DNA of 64,000 nt from FEN-1297 sp963834015 (lineage in GTDB: Bacteria > Bacteroidota > Ignavibacteria > Ignavibacteriales > Ignavibacteriaceae). The position numbers were made by a program, and so were the translations under genes. The stretch is from contig CAWIAG010000003.1 in NCBI GenBank assembly GCA_963834015.1, positions 930,001 to 994,000 of the forward strand, given 5' to 3'. Below the pieces are notes generated by a model. It was not told the origin of the DNA and did not search any database. It was given only the letters and a program-made list of their open reading frames with translations. Positions within the stretch are counted from its first letter, which is position 1. Every line of letters begins with the position of its first letter. Shown here one piece after another: positions 10,150-17,068 of the stretch.

Positions 10150-10410
10150 TTATCTAAAACATAATTTTATAAGAATAATAAAAATAATCCCTATATAAAT
10201 AGAAATGAAATTCACAACATTATTAGTAATCCGGTAAAATTCATTTTTAAGTGATGATATTTTATTACAATGGATTTTATCCTCCCAAATTTTACTACAG
10301 CTACTGCAATAAAATTTTGCTTGAATAGATGCCCCCAGTATACTATCTGTTAAGCTTACCCAATATTCAGGAAAATGTAACCTGGGAAATCCTACAAAAA
10401 TATTCTTCAC
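10150..10410 (-). CDS. small cysteine-containing membrane protein (putative)
   Basis: An 86-residue open frame ending two bases before the TPR gene starts. It has a possible zinc-binding segment with three cysteines (CSSCSKIWEDKIHC) and a C-terminal hydrophobic helix (about residues 66-84). The tight spacing suggests it could be the first gene of the envelope operon. There is no recognised family and no strong ribosome-binding site, so it may also be a chance frame. Confidence 0.4.
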   Translation of the reverse strand: MKNIFVGFPRLHFPEYWVSLTDSILGASIQAKFYCSSCSKIWEDKIHCNKISSLKNEFYRITNNVVNFISIYIGIIFIILIKLCFR

Positions 10411-10834
10411 CTATGAAACTTAAAGATGAAATATTAATTATAAAAGCTCCTAATATGTATTTCTTTACTTCTGTATATAAATCTTTCTGAACTTCCTTCT
10501 CCTACAGGTTTGAAGTTAAATATATTATTTGTTTCTTTTTAAAGTTCTTATGTCAATTGCCTGTGTATCTGCACAAACCGCGGTTACTTATAAGACGTAA
10601 ACCTTTTATGAAAGTTCCGAATTATAAAAACAATTTATAATTTTCAATATGTTGACTGATCTCCCGTTGCAATGACCTGCCAATGGTTATTTAGTTGTAT
10701 ATTCCAAAAGAACGGGGATATAAAAAATTTCATGTAATTTATTAAATCTTTATTCTTAAGAGGAGAAAATGTATTTTAGGGTTAGTAAGTTTGGAGCTTA
10801 TGTAATAAATACAAAGTAATCTAAAGGAACACAA
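10411..10834. other. intergenic region, divergent promoters expected
   Basis: About 420 bases separate the minus-strand envelope operon from the plus-strand barrel gene. No open frame of note, RNA fold or repeat was recognised apart from a short AACCGCGGTT palindrome near 10577. Promoters for both directions must lie here, but I could not assign them with confidence. Confidence 0.4.
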
Positions 10835-11440
10835 ATGAGGAAATCAATAATATTTATATGCGGGATATTCATATTTATACTATTCAGTTCCGTATCTTTT
10901 GCACAATTAATTCAATTAGGGCTCGGAGGCGGGCTTACCGATATAACCTCACCAAGTATATTCAAAGGTAGTATAGCAAATGCCGATTATGGCTTTTCTG
11001 ATAATTATCATTTTACAATTATGGCTAAAATTAACATCCCGTTTTCTCCTGTAACTCCGGCAGCATTTTTAGATTATCATATTCTCAGAGGCAGCGGTAC
11101 ATATAATGATACTTCAGTTAACACGTCGTTGTATATACTCTCTTTCGGTGCGGAAGCCGAGTATTTCCTACTCCCTTTACCATTTGTAAAGCCCTATATT
11201 TTAGTAGATTTATCTTCAAATACATTTAGTCAGTTGGAATTAGACATTGCGGATAATTCATATGTTCAGTTAAGCCATACTAATATAGGCGGAGCAGTAG
11301 GCATTGGTACTGAAATTAAATTTCTCCCTAAAATAGATTTTGACATAAGCGCCAAGTATAATGTGTACAACTTAACAGGCAGGCTTAGCGGTGAGGAGAT
11401 GGTTAAGGCACTAACGATAAATGTAGTTATGTTATTCTGA
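10835..11440 (+). CDS. small outer-membrane beta-barrel protein
   Basis: A 201-residue protein with a signal peptide (1-23, ending SFAQ). Eight to ten alternating strands follow, with Gly- and aromatic-rich turns, and the last strand ends in a Phe (VVMLF). The length and pattern match OmpA/OprF-type eight-strand barrels without a peptidoglycan-binding domain. An aGGAac ribosome-binding site precedes the ATG. It is monocistronic and ends just before a strong hairpin terminator. Confidence 0.7.
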   Translation: MRKSIIFICGIFIFILFSSVSFAQLIQLGLGGGLTDITSPSIFKGSIANADYGFSDNYHFTIMAKINIPFSPVTPAAFLDYHILRGSGTYNDTSVNTSLYILSFGAEAEYFLLPLPFVKPYILVDLSSNTFSQLELDIADNSYVQLSHTNIGGAVGIGTEIKFLPKIDFDISAKYNVYNLTGRLSGEEMVKALTINVVMLF

Positions 11441-11452
11441 TGCAGATTAAAA

Positions 11453-11475
11453 AACCCCTGTTAAAAGCAGGGGTT
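11453..11475. terminator. intrinsic terminator, possibly bidirectional
   Basis: An 8-bp perfect stem AACCCCTG/CAGGGGTT encloses a 7-base loop, 12 bases after the barrel gene stop. It is followed by a T-rich tract on the plus strand and preceded by an A-run, so it could also stop transcription leaving the tRNA-Leu gene on the minus strand. Confidence 0.8.
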
Positions 11476-11488
11476 AAAATTATTTTTG

Positions 11489-11572
11489 TGCGGAAGACGG
11501 GACTTGAACCCGTATGCCGGTAAAGGCACTACCCCCTCAAAGTAGCGTGTATACCAATTTCACCACTTCCGC
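11489..11572 (-). tRNA. tRNA-Leu (anticodon GAG)
   Basis: An 84-base class II tRNA with a perfect 7-bp acceptor stem GCGGAAG/CTTCCGC and discriminator A. The D-arm, anticodon arm (loop containing TTTGAGG), long variable arm and GTTCAAGTC T-loop are all present. The CCA end is not encoded. The sequence closely follows the known bacterial tRNA-Leu(GAG) pattern. Confidence 0.95.
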
Positions 11573-11664
11573 AAAAATTACAATTAAAAAGATAGTTTTG
11601 TCAGAGTTGAAAATCAACCCCTAATTAATATTTTCTTTTATAAAATGGGGAAATAACAAAAAAT

Positions 11665-12138
11665 TTATTGTTTTCCTTTTCGTCTTTCCTGTAGAAGTGC
11701 TGAACGTATCTCTTCTCTAAATTTTCTTTCAAATACCAGAACTTTAGCAATTTGTTTATATGTTAATATATCATTTAAAGAGTTGTAAAAATCCTGCTTT
11801 CTCCGCAGAATCTTATTTTCTAAATCGTGATACTGATCAATCATTTTTTTCAGTTCTTCATCGTTCTTTTTATCATCCTTTTTGGTAAATTCCGATATTT
11901 GATCTAGCAGGCCTGATGAATTTTTAACAAGCTCTGTTTGCTCTTCTCTGTATTTTGTCCTTCTGCTAAAAAACTTCAAAGTGGTTTGTTCATCCATACC
12001 CAGAGTTTCGATGAGTTTTATTTTTTCGAGCTCCTCTATTTTTTTCATAGGGCCTTCATCAGATCCTTTTGAACCCTGAGCATTAACACCAAGCGCCGCT
12101 ATTAAAAAGAATAAACCGGCCGCAACTATTTTTTTCAT
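11665..12138 (-). CDS. periplasmic LTxxQ/Spy-like helical protein
   Basis: A 157-residue protein with a signal peptide (1-20, ending VNAQ). A long, highly charged helical region follows, rich in Lys, Glu and Arg, including LGMDEQTTLKFFSRR and LTYKQIAKVLVFERKFREEI. The latter resembles the LTxxQ helices of Spy/CpxP/ZraP envelope-stress proteins. It starts 11 bases after the anti-sigma factor gene and so belongs to the sigma/anti-sigma operon. A role in sensing or buffering envelope stress is inferred from this context. Confidence 0.65.
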   Translation of the reverse strand: MKKIVAAGLFFLIAALGVNAQGSKGSDEGPMKKIEELEKIKLIETLGMDEQTTLKFFSRRTKYREEQTELVKNSSGLLDQISEFTKKDDKKNDEELKKMIDQYHDLENKILRRKQDFYNSLNDILTYKQIAKVLVFERKFREEIRSALLQERRKGKQ

Positions 12139-12149
12139 AATATTCCCAA

Positions 12150-12773
12150 TTATAAAATTTTCTTATGTAAAATTTGATTGTAAATTGCATCTGCTTCTTT
12201 ATCGTTAACTCCTTGAAGTATAGTCTGAATATCTCCAGAATTATTATCAATTTGGGATATATCATTTAAACTTTGCGGAGTTAAATCAAGTTCTCTGATA
12301 AGCATACTATTTAGCAAGTTATCAGAGCTTGCAATTTCTTCCTGGTTCATATTTAAGAATCCAAATTGATCGGATAATGAGCCTGCATCCTGATTTGTCT
12401 CATTATTAACTATTCGTTCCGAAACCATGTTATTCTGAACCGGTTGAATATCATTCTTAATATTTTTATTAGTTACAAAAAGCATAACAATTAACACAGC
12501 AGTAGCCGTTGAAACGCTGTATGTAATACCAGAAAAAAATCTTAGTTTCCTTTTTTGTGCCTTGTTGTTACGAAATTTAGGAATCATTTGGACAAAATAA
12601 TCGTCTCCAACAGTAATATTTTTTAGTTCACTAACGCCTGTATTAAAGTTCTTCACTCTGATTAATTGTTCTTTTAAATATTTAGACTCACTAAGTTCCT
12701 TTTCAAAAGCGGTTCTTTCTTCTCCGGTCAATTGCCCGTCGAGATAAAGTATAATTTTAATGTTCATTTTCAT
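12150..12773 (-). CDS. anti-sigma factor, single-pass membrane protein
   Basis: A 207-residue protein with a short cytoplasmic N-terminal helical domain (about 1-75) that includes YLDGQLTGEERTAFEKEL, the usual start of anti-sigma domains. One membrane helix follows at about 88-108, then a periplasmic tail of about 100 residues. The typical zinc motif HxxxCxxC is missing, so it is not a zinc-type ZAS protein. It overlaps the sigma factor gene by 17 bases, the classic arrangement for a sigma/anti-sigma pair. A GGAG site lies about eight bases before the chosen ATG; a second ATG two codons later is possible. Confidence 0.8.
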   Translation of the reverse strand: MKMNIKIILYLDGQLTGEERTAFEKELSESKYLKEQLIRVKNFNTGVSELKNITVGDDYFVQMIPKFRNNKAQKRKLRFFSGITYSVSTATAVLIVMLFVTNKNIKNDIQPVQNNMVSERIVNNETNQDAGSLSDQFGFLNMNQEEIASSDNLLNSMLIRELDLTPQSLNDISQIDNNSGDIQTILQGVNDKEADAIYNQILHKKIL

Positions 12774-13311
12774 TCATATGCTCCATAATCTTTTTCATTG
12801 CATGGAAATAATTCGCTTTTAACCCCCCGATACTTTTTCCGGTTATTTTTGAAATTTCCTCGTAACTAAGTTCGTCAAAACTTCTCATAATAAATACTTC
12901 TCTTTGCTTTGCAGGTATTTTTAGAAGAACCTTTTCAAGTTTATCTAATTTTTCTTTAGTTTCAATATCTTTAACAATATCCACATTGCTTCTTACTACT
13001 TCAGATTCCTTATCCTCAAAAGAAAAAAAGTTCTTTAGATTATTTTTTCTTAAAAAATTTATGCTTCTGGTAGCAGTAATTCTATATATCCACGTATAAA
13101 GCGAAGATTTAAATTGAAAATCTTTCAACTTTTCATAGAGGACCATTAAAACTTCCTGAACTATTTCATCGGCATCCAGATGATTACCAGTCATTCTTCT
13201 GGCATGCCAATAAATTTTCTGCTGATATTTCAAAACAATTTTATTAAATGCGCTTTCGTCACCGCCTATAAAATTTTTTACGAGATCAAAATCGCCGCTT
13301 GGGTCTGCCAT
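12757..13311 (-). CDS. ECF-family RNA polymerase sigma factor
   Basis: A 184-residue sigma-70 family protein. Region 2 (about residues 25-95) includes DADEIVQEVLMVLYEKL and TWIYRITATRSINFLR. Region 4 (about 125-180) has the LSYEEISKITGKSIGGLKA helix-turn-helix. There is no region 1.1 or 3, as in ECF factors. It directs RNA polymerase to envelope-stress type promoters and is held inactive by the overlapping anti-sigma factor. A divergent Spy-like gene starts 123 bases away and is a likely target. Confidence 0.92.
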   Translation of the reverse strand: MADPSGDFDLVKNFIGGDESAFNKIVLKYQQKIYWHARRMTGNHLDADEIVQEVLMVLYEKLKDFQFKSSLYTWIYRITATRSINFLRKNNLKNFFSFEDKESEVVRSNVDIVKDIETKEKLDKLEKVLLKIPAKQREVFIMRSFDELSYEEISKITGKSIGGLKANYFHAMKKIMEHMNENEH

Positions 13312-13434
13312 CTTCTCTTAATCTTTTCAATTTGACACAACTATGCACTCAACGGTTTAACTTCAGAATCATTTAAACCAAACTTAAGAATCTCATGTCA
13401 AAAGAGCAAAAAATGTAACTATAAGGAGAAAATA

Positions 13435-14043
13435 ATGAAAAGACTAATTGTATGGTTTCTATGTGTTATACTACTAACTTTATGTTCAGCAGGAATTGGT
13501 AATGCCCAAGATAATGAATCAGGATATAGGCAGAAATCAGGTAAAGAAATGAAAGGGATGATGGAGCATAAAGATAATATTATAGAAAAATTAAAACTAA
13601 CCGATCAGCAGAAAGCAAAAATTAAGGACCTAAGAACTGCTTTCCAAAAGAATATGGTTGATTTACGAGCTGATTTAAAGAAAAATAAGATTGATCTTAT
13701 GGCATTAATATCTAAAGATAAACTTAATAGAGATGAAGTTACTGCGGCTGTTGGTAAAGTAAACAGCAGTAGGGATGCAATTTCATTGGCAGTTGCCAAT
13801 CACCTTTTTGATGTTTACGAGGTATTTACTCCTGAACAACAAAAAATTTGGAAAGAAAATGTACGAGGAAATCGAGGATGGAGAATGGGAGGCCACGAGG
13901 GTTTTGGACGGTTCAGAAAAGGTCATAAAGGTTTTGGCTGCTTCAGAGATTGGCATAAAGGTTTTAACCACGGCAGTCCAGATCATAAGGATTTTAACCA
14001 CAGTAAAAGTAATGACAAAGATTCTTCGGGAAAAAATAATTAA
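13435..14043 (+). CDS. Spy/CpxP-like LTxxQ periplasmic protein with His-rich tail
   Basis: A 202-residue protein with a signal peptide (1-24, ending GNAQ) and two LTxxQ-type helices (KLTDQQKAKIKDLR and FTPEQQKIWKENV), the hallmark of Spy/CpxP/ZraP chaperones. The last 60 residues are a Gly/His/Phe/Lys-rich tail with repeated GHKGF and HK-[GD]-F units, likely metal-binding. A TAAGGAG site precedes the ATG. It is divergent from the ECF sigma operon and probably in its regulon. Its stop codon lies inside the left target duplication of the IS256 element, but the frame is intact. Confidence 0.8.
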   Translation: MKRLIVWFLCVILLTLCSAGIGNAQDNESGYRQKSGKEMKGMMEHKDNIIEKLKLTDQQKAKIKDLRTAFQKNMVDLRADLKKNKIDLMALISKDKLNRDEVTAAVGKVNSSRDAISLAVANHLFDVYEVFTPEQQKIWKENVRGNRGWRMGGHEGFGRFRKGHKGFGCFRDWHKGFNHGSPDHKDFNHSKSNDKDSSGKNN

Positions 14044-14044
14044 A

Positions 14045-14072
14045 GGGAGTGTAAATAATCTTGTGTAAATGA
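14045..14072 (+). repeat. IS256 left terminal inverted repeat
   Basis: This left end ends in TTGTGTAAATGA, identical to the inner 12 bases of the right repeat. It contains GAGTGTAAA at 14047-14055, which is also complementary to bases just before the transposase start codon. Confidence 0.88.
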
Positions 14073-14086
14073 TTAATAAAGGACTT

Positions 14087-14127
14087 GAGGTAAATGCTGT
14101 TGAGCGTAGCGAAACAGCATTTACCTC
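14087..14127 (+). promoter_or_regulatory. 15-bp hairpin in IS leader upstream of transposase
   Basis: A perfect 15-bp inverted repeat (GAGGTAAATGCTGTT at 14087-14101 and its complement at 14113-14127) with an 11-base loop lies between the left IS end and the transposase start. No T-run follows directly, so it is not an ordinary terminator. It could shield or attenuate read-through transcripts entering from the upstream gene. Confidence 0.7.
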
Positions 14128-14182
14128 TAAGAAAAAAATCGTTATTTTATTAATCAAAAATCCGAAAGGAGCGTTTACACTC

Positions 14183-15412
14183 ATGGAACTTACCGATAAA
14201 ATGATCGAGCAGTTTAAAGCCGATCTTAAAGGAGCAAAAACCTACGAAGACTTAATGGGTAAAGATGGAGCCATTAAGAAACTTATCGCTAAATCTCTCG
14301 AACAAATGCTGGAAAGTGAACTTACCGAACAGTTAGGATATGAGAAATATTCCCCCGAAGGTAAAAACACAGGTAACAGCCGTAATGGGAAAACTCATAA
14401 AACTTTGAAGAACGATAACGGAGAAATCGAGATTACTGTTCCCCGGGATCGTAATGGAGAATTTGACCCGATTATTGTTAAAAAATATGAACGAACCATT
14501 GGACCAATCGAGGATAAAATAATATCCATGTATGCAAAGGGAATGACCGTTAGAGATATACAGTCACATATTCAAGAACTTTATGGTTTAGACGTATCAG
14601 CTACTTTAATCTCAAACATTACCGATAAAATTGTCCACATCGCCACAGAATGGCAAAACAGACCTCTTGAAGCCATGTACCCAATAGTTTTCTTTGATGC
14701 TATTCATTACAAAGTCAGAGACGAATCTAAGAAAGTGACTTCAAAGGCAGCCTATACATGCCTTGGCGTTGAAGTAAGCGGCAGAAAAGACTTACTTGGG
14801 CTCTGGGTTGGGGAAGCAGAAGGTGCCAACTTCTGGCTTAGTGTTCTAACCGAGTTAAAGAACCGTGGAATACAAGATATTCTAGTTGCCTGCATAGACG
14901 GGTTGAAAGGCTTTCCTGAGGCTATAAATACTGTTTTCCCTAAGACAGAAATACAGCTCTGTGTAATACACCAGATCAGAAACACCTTAAAATATATTGC
15001 CTCTAAAGACCAGAAAGAATTTATGAAACAGTTGAAGCCGGTTTATTCTGCTCCAACAGAAGAATCTGCTCTGGAGAATCTTAAAATGCTTGAAGAAAAC
15101 TGGTCTAAAAAATATTCCTTAGCCTTAAAGTCTTGGAAGCAAAACTGGAATAACCTGGCTACATTTTTTAAATATCCGGAAGAAATTAGGACCGTAATCT
15201 ATACGACAAACGCAGTGGAAGCAGTTCATCGTCAGTTTAGAAAGGTCACTAAAACAAGATCTCTTTTCCCAAATGATGATGCTCTAAAAAAAATGCTTTA
15301 TTTGGCTTATAGGGATTTATCTAAAAAATGGACAATGCCTATTAGAAATTGGTCCATTGTTATTTCTAATTTTTCAATTATGTTTGAACAAAGGCTTGCG
15401 CCTTTCTTATGA
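14183..15412 (+). CDS. IS256-family (mutator-type) transposase
   Basis: A 409-residue DDE transposase. The start at ATG 14183 (MELTDKM) is chosen because AAAGGAG lies 11 bases before it; the upstream in-frame ATG at 14069 falls in the IS end. The likely catalytic triad is D172 (VFFDAIHYKV), D239 (CIDGLKGFP) and E346 (NAVEAVHRQF), all present. The N-terminal part carries the usual LEQMLESELTEQLGYEKY region. The gene fills the element and looks functional. It is the only transposase in the window. Confidence 0.95.
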   Translation: MELTDKMIEQFKADLKGAKTYEDLMGKDGAIKKLIAKSLEQMLESELTEQLGYEKYSPEGKNTGNSRNGKTHKTLKNDNGEIEITVPRDRNGEFDPIIVKKYERTIGPIEDKIISMYAKGMTVRDIQSHIQELYGLDVSATLISNITDKIVHIATEWQNRPLEAMYPIVFFDAIHYKVRDESKKVTSKAAYTCLGVEVSGRKDLLGLWVGEAEGANFWLSVLTELKNRGIQDILVACIDGLKGFPEAINTVFPKTEIQLCVIHQIRNTLKYIASKDQKEFMKQLKPVYSAPTEESALENLKMLEENWSKKYSLALKSWKQNWNNLATFFKYPEEIRTVIYTTNAVEAVHRQFRKVTKTRSLFPNDDALKKMLYLAYRDLSKKWTMPIRNWSIVISNFSIMFEQRLAPFL

Positions 15413-15422
15413 ATTCAATTTG

Positions 15423-15450
15423 TCATTTACACAAATTATTTTACAGACTC
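15423..15450 (-). repeat. IS256 right terminal inverted repeat
   Basis: This right end is the partner of the left repeat. It lies 10 bases after the transposase stop and is followed directly by the second TAATTAAA target copy at 15451-15458. Confidence 0.88.
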
Positions 15451-15460
15451 TAATTAAATT

Positions 15461-15489
15461 AAAAAAGCCCGGTTATGCCGGGCTTTTTT
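15461..15489 (+). terminator. intrinsic terminator originally of the Spy-like gene
   Basis: A perfect 12-bp stem AAAAAAGCCCGG/CCGGGCTTTTTT encloses a 5-base loop. Before the IS insertion it would have stood about 20 bases after the Spy-like stop codon. It now terminates the transposase transcript, and on the minus strand it can end the GNAT-fusion transcript. Confidence 0.85.
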
Positions 15490-15525
15490 ACAATCATCCT
15501 GATTCTTGGGCAATACTCGCCTGAT

Positions 15526-16590
15526 TTATTCTATCCTTTCAAGTAATAAAATAATTTTAACAAGTCCTGATTTTTTATAAACAGCTTTTACCGGAGATTC
15601 ATTTAAAAGATTTTTGCGTACTTCATTAATTAGTTTTAGATCAGTTGGGCTTACAGTTTTCATTTTTGATATTAATTTCACCGCAATCGCTGTTTTCAAT
15701 GTTGTTGAACGAACTCTAACAGTATTCTTAGAATGTCTTGATGGATGAATGTGTATGAATTTTTCATCTACTTCCGATAACCTTAATGTCCACAATGAAT
15801 TATCCTGCAAACTGATGTTACGGTAATCTTTTCCCGATTTTTGAAGCCAGTTTTTATATGATTTTTTATTCTTAATGTTATATTTTAATAGTTCACGGGT
15901 AATATTTTGCATTATCTGAGGCACTGAAAGAGATCCGGTATAAAGATCCGTCTGTGAACCGCCGATATGAACAAGATTTCTTTTAAGATCTTTAAATCCG
16001 GTTTCCTTTTGATCTGAATAATTTTCAATCTTATTACATATATAATTTTTATGATGTTTCCATGGATTAAATTTTATGCTGTATTCTAAATAATGCAGCA
16101 AATTAATTTTTAAATTTTCTTTCTTCTGCAGGTTTAGTTCCATAAAGATTGCTCCCTTAACCGGGTTGTATCGGTAAGCCGGGATTTCTTTAAATCCGAA
16201 TTCTTTATAAAGTTTTCTTGCGAAAATCATTGATGGAACCGTATCAAGCCGCATAAATTTATAGCCTAATCTTCCAGCTTCATTAATAATTACTTCCGTT
16301 AGAGCCTTTCCTATTTTCAATCCGCGGTATTTTTGACGAACAAATAATCGTTTCATTTCGCAATACTCACTGTCTATTTTTCTTAAAGCTATGCAGCCCG
16401 CAGCTTTACCTTGATAAATAGCAAGATACAATTTTCCATCCGGCGGTGAGTATTCTCCCGGCAGGTTTTTAATTTCATTCTTGAAATTTTGAAAATCCAT
16501 ATTGAACTCAAGCGAATCAGAATATTCCAGGAATAATTTACGAATTTCATCTAGTTCTTTTTGTGAATCGGTACTTATTATTTTTATCAT
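15526..16590 (-). CDS. GNAT acetyltransferase fused to an unknown C-terminal domain
   Basis: A 354-residue protein. Residues 1-155 form a GNAT N-acetyltransferase fold with the acetyl-CoA loop in VRQKYRGLKIGKAL and the ARKLYKEFGF helix. Residues 160-354 form a separate basic domain containing NPWKHHKNYI, HIGGSQTDLYTGSLS, NSLWTLRLSEVDEKFIHIHP and SKNTVRVRSTTLKTA. I do not recognise this second domain; its invariant-looking His, Trp and Arg residues suggest an enzymatic or nucleic-acid role. Single gene, convergent with the IS. The substrate of the acetyltransferase is unknown. Confidence 0.75.
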   Translation of the reverse strand: MIKIISTDSQKELDEIRKLFLEYSDSLEFNMDFQNFKNEIKNLPGEYSPPDGKLYLAIYQGKAAGCIALRKIDSEYCEMKRLFVRQKYRGLKIGKALTEVIINEAGRLGYKFMRLDTVPSMIFARKLYKEFGFKEIPAYRYNPVKGAIFMELNLQKKENLKINLLHYLEYSIKFNPWKHHKNYICNKIENYSDQKETGFKDLKRNLVHIGGSQTDLYTGSLSVPQIMQNITRELLKYNIKNKKSYKNWLQKSGKDYRNISLQDNSLWTLRLSEVDEKFIHIHPSRHSKNTVRVRSTTLKTAIAVKLISKMKTVSPTDLKLINEVRKNLLNESPVKAVYKKSGLVKIILLLERIE

Positions 16591-16813
16591 TTTTTTGCTT
16601 GATATAAAGAATAGTTTAACATTATTAGTTAAAATAATAAATTAATTAATGGCCCGGGAAATAAATCTTGTTAAGCAAAATCTTTATATATTAAAATATG
16701 CTTATAGTTAAATTAATTTCTTGGGAAAATCAAAGTATTTTATTTTTTCTTATCTTTTTTTTTGTTAATATTAGCAGAGGTTAACAAAAATCTACCGAAA
16801 TTCGGGGTACATT

Positions 16814-17068
16814 ATGAAATATTCGGGGAACTATGGAATAAAAGGTTTTAATACTCAATCTATCTCACAAAATTTTATTTTTAATACCGCAAGCAGAATT
16901 CCTTTCATTCAATTTTTTTTGAGACCGCAATTAAATATTTTTAACAATAAAATTGCTGGCTTTAAATATGTAAATTATTTAGAATTATTTAATTATGCGG
17001 TCTCAAAAAATTGTGACAGATTTTGGGAGTTTATTTTTAATTTAAACATTGTTTACAGGTTATTATGA
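16814..17068 (+). CDS. doubtful 84-residue open frame before kinase gene
   Basis: This frame ends with TGA overlapping the ATG of the histidine kinase gene (ATGA), which would fit translational coupling. However, it has no recognised domain and its Asn/Phe/Ile-rich composition resembles translated A+T-rich spacer. It also contains both arms of a 15-bp inverted repeat. More likely it is the untranslated leader of the kinase operon. Confidence 0.25.
   Translation: MKYSGNYGIKGFNTQSISQNFIFNTASRIPFIQFFLRPQLNIFNNKIAGFKYVNYLELFNYAVSKNCDRFWEFIFNLNIVYRLL
16915..17010. repeat. inverted repeat in the kinase leader
   Basis: TTTTTTGAGACCGCA (16915-16929) is perfectly complementary to TGCGGTCTCAAAAAA (16996-17010). 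The match continues imperfectly inward (ATTAAATA on both arms), giving about 25 paired bases around a 40-50 base centre. It could be a small non-autonomous element or a leader RNA fold. Confidence 0.6.

Larger units (their letters stand above)
14045..15450 (+). mobile_element. IS256-family insertion sequence, complete
   Basis: A 1406-base element with one transposase gene and 28-bp imperfect terminal inverted repeats (14045-14072 and 15423-15450, 21 of 28 positions matching when aligned without gaps). It is flanked on both sides by the identical 8-bp target duplication TAATTAAA at 14037-14044 and 15451-15458. Length, repeats and 8-bp duplication fit the IS256 family. The intact duplication and open transposase frame suggest a recent insertion that may still be mobile. 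Confidence 0.95.

Noticed and set aside
13775..14184. Overlapping open frames on both strands of the Spy-like gene end
   Set aside because: They are out-of-frame shadows of the His-rich tail and the IS left end, without family features.
16915..17010. Intrinsic terminator
   Set aside because: The arms are 66 bases apart and no gene ends just upstream on the plus strand; the T-run is part of the first arm rather than following the hairpin.
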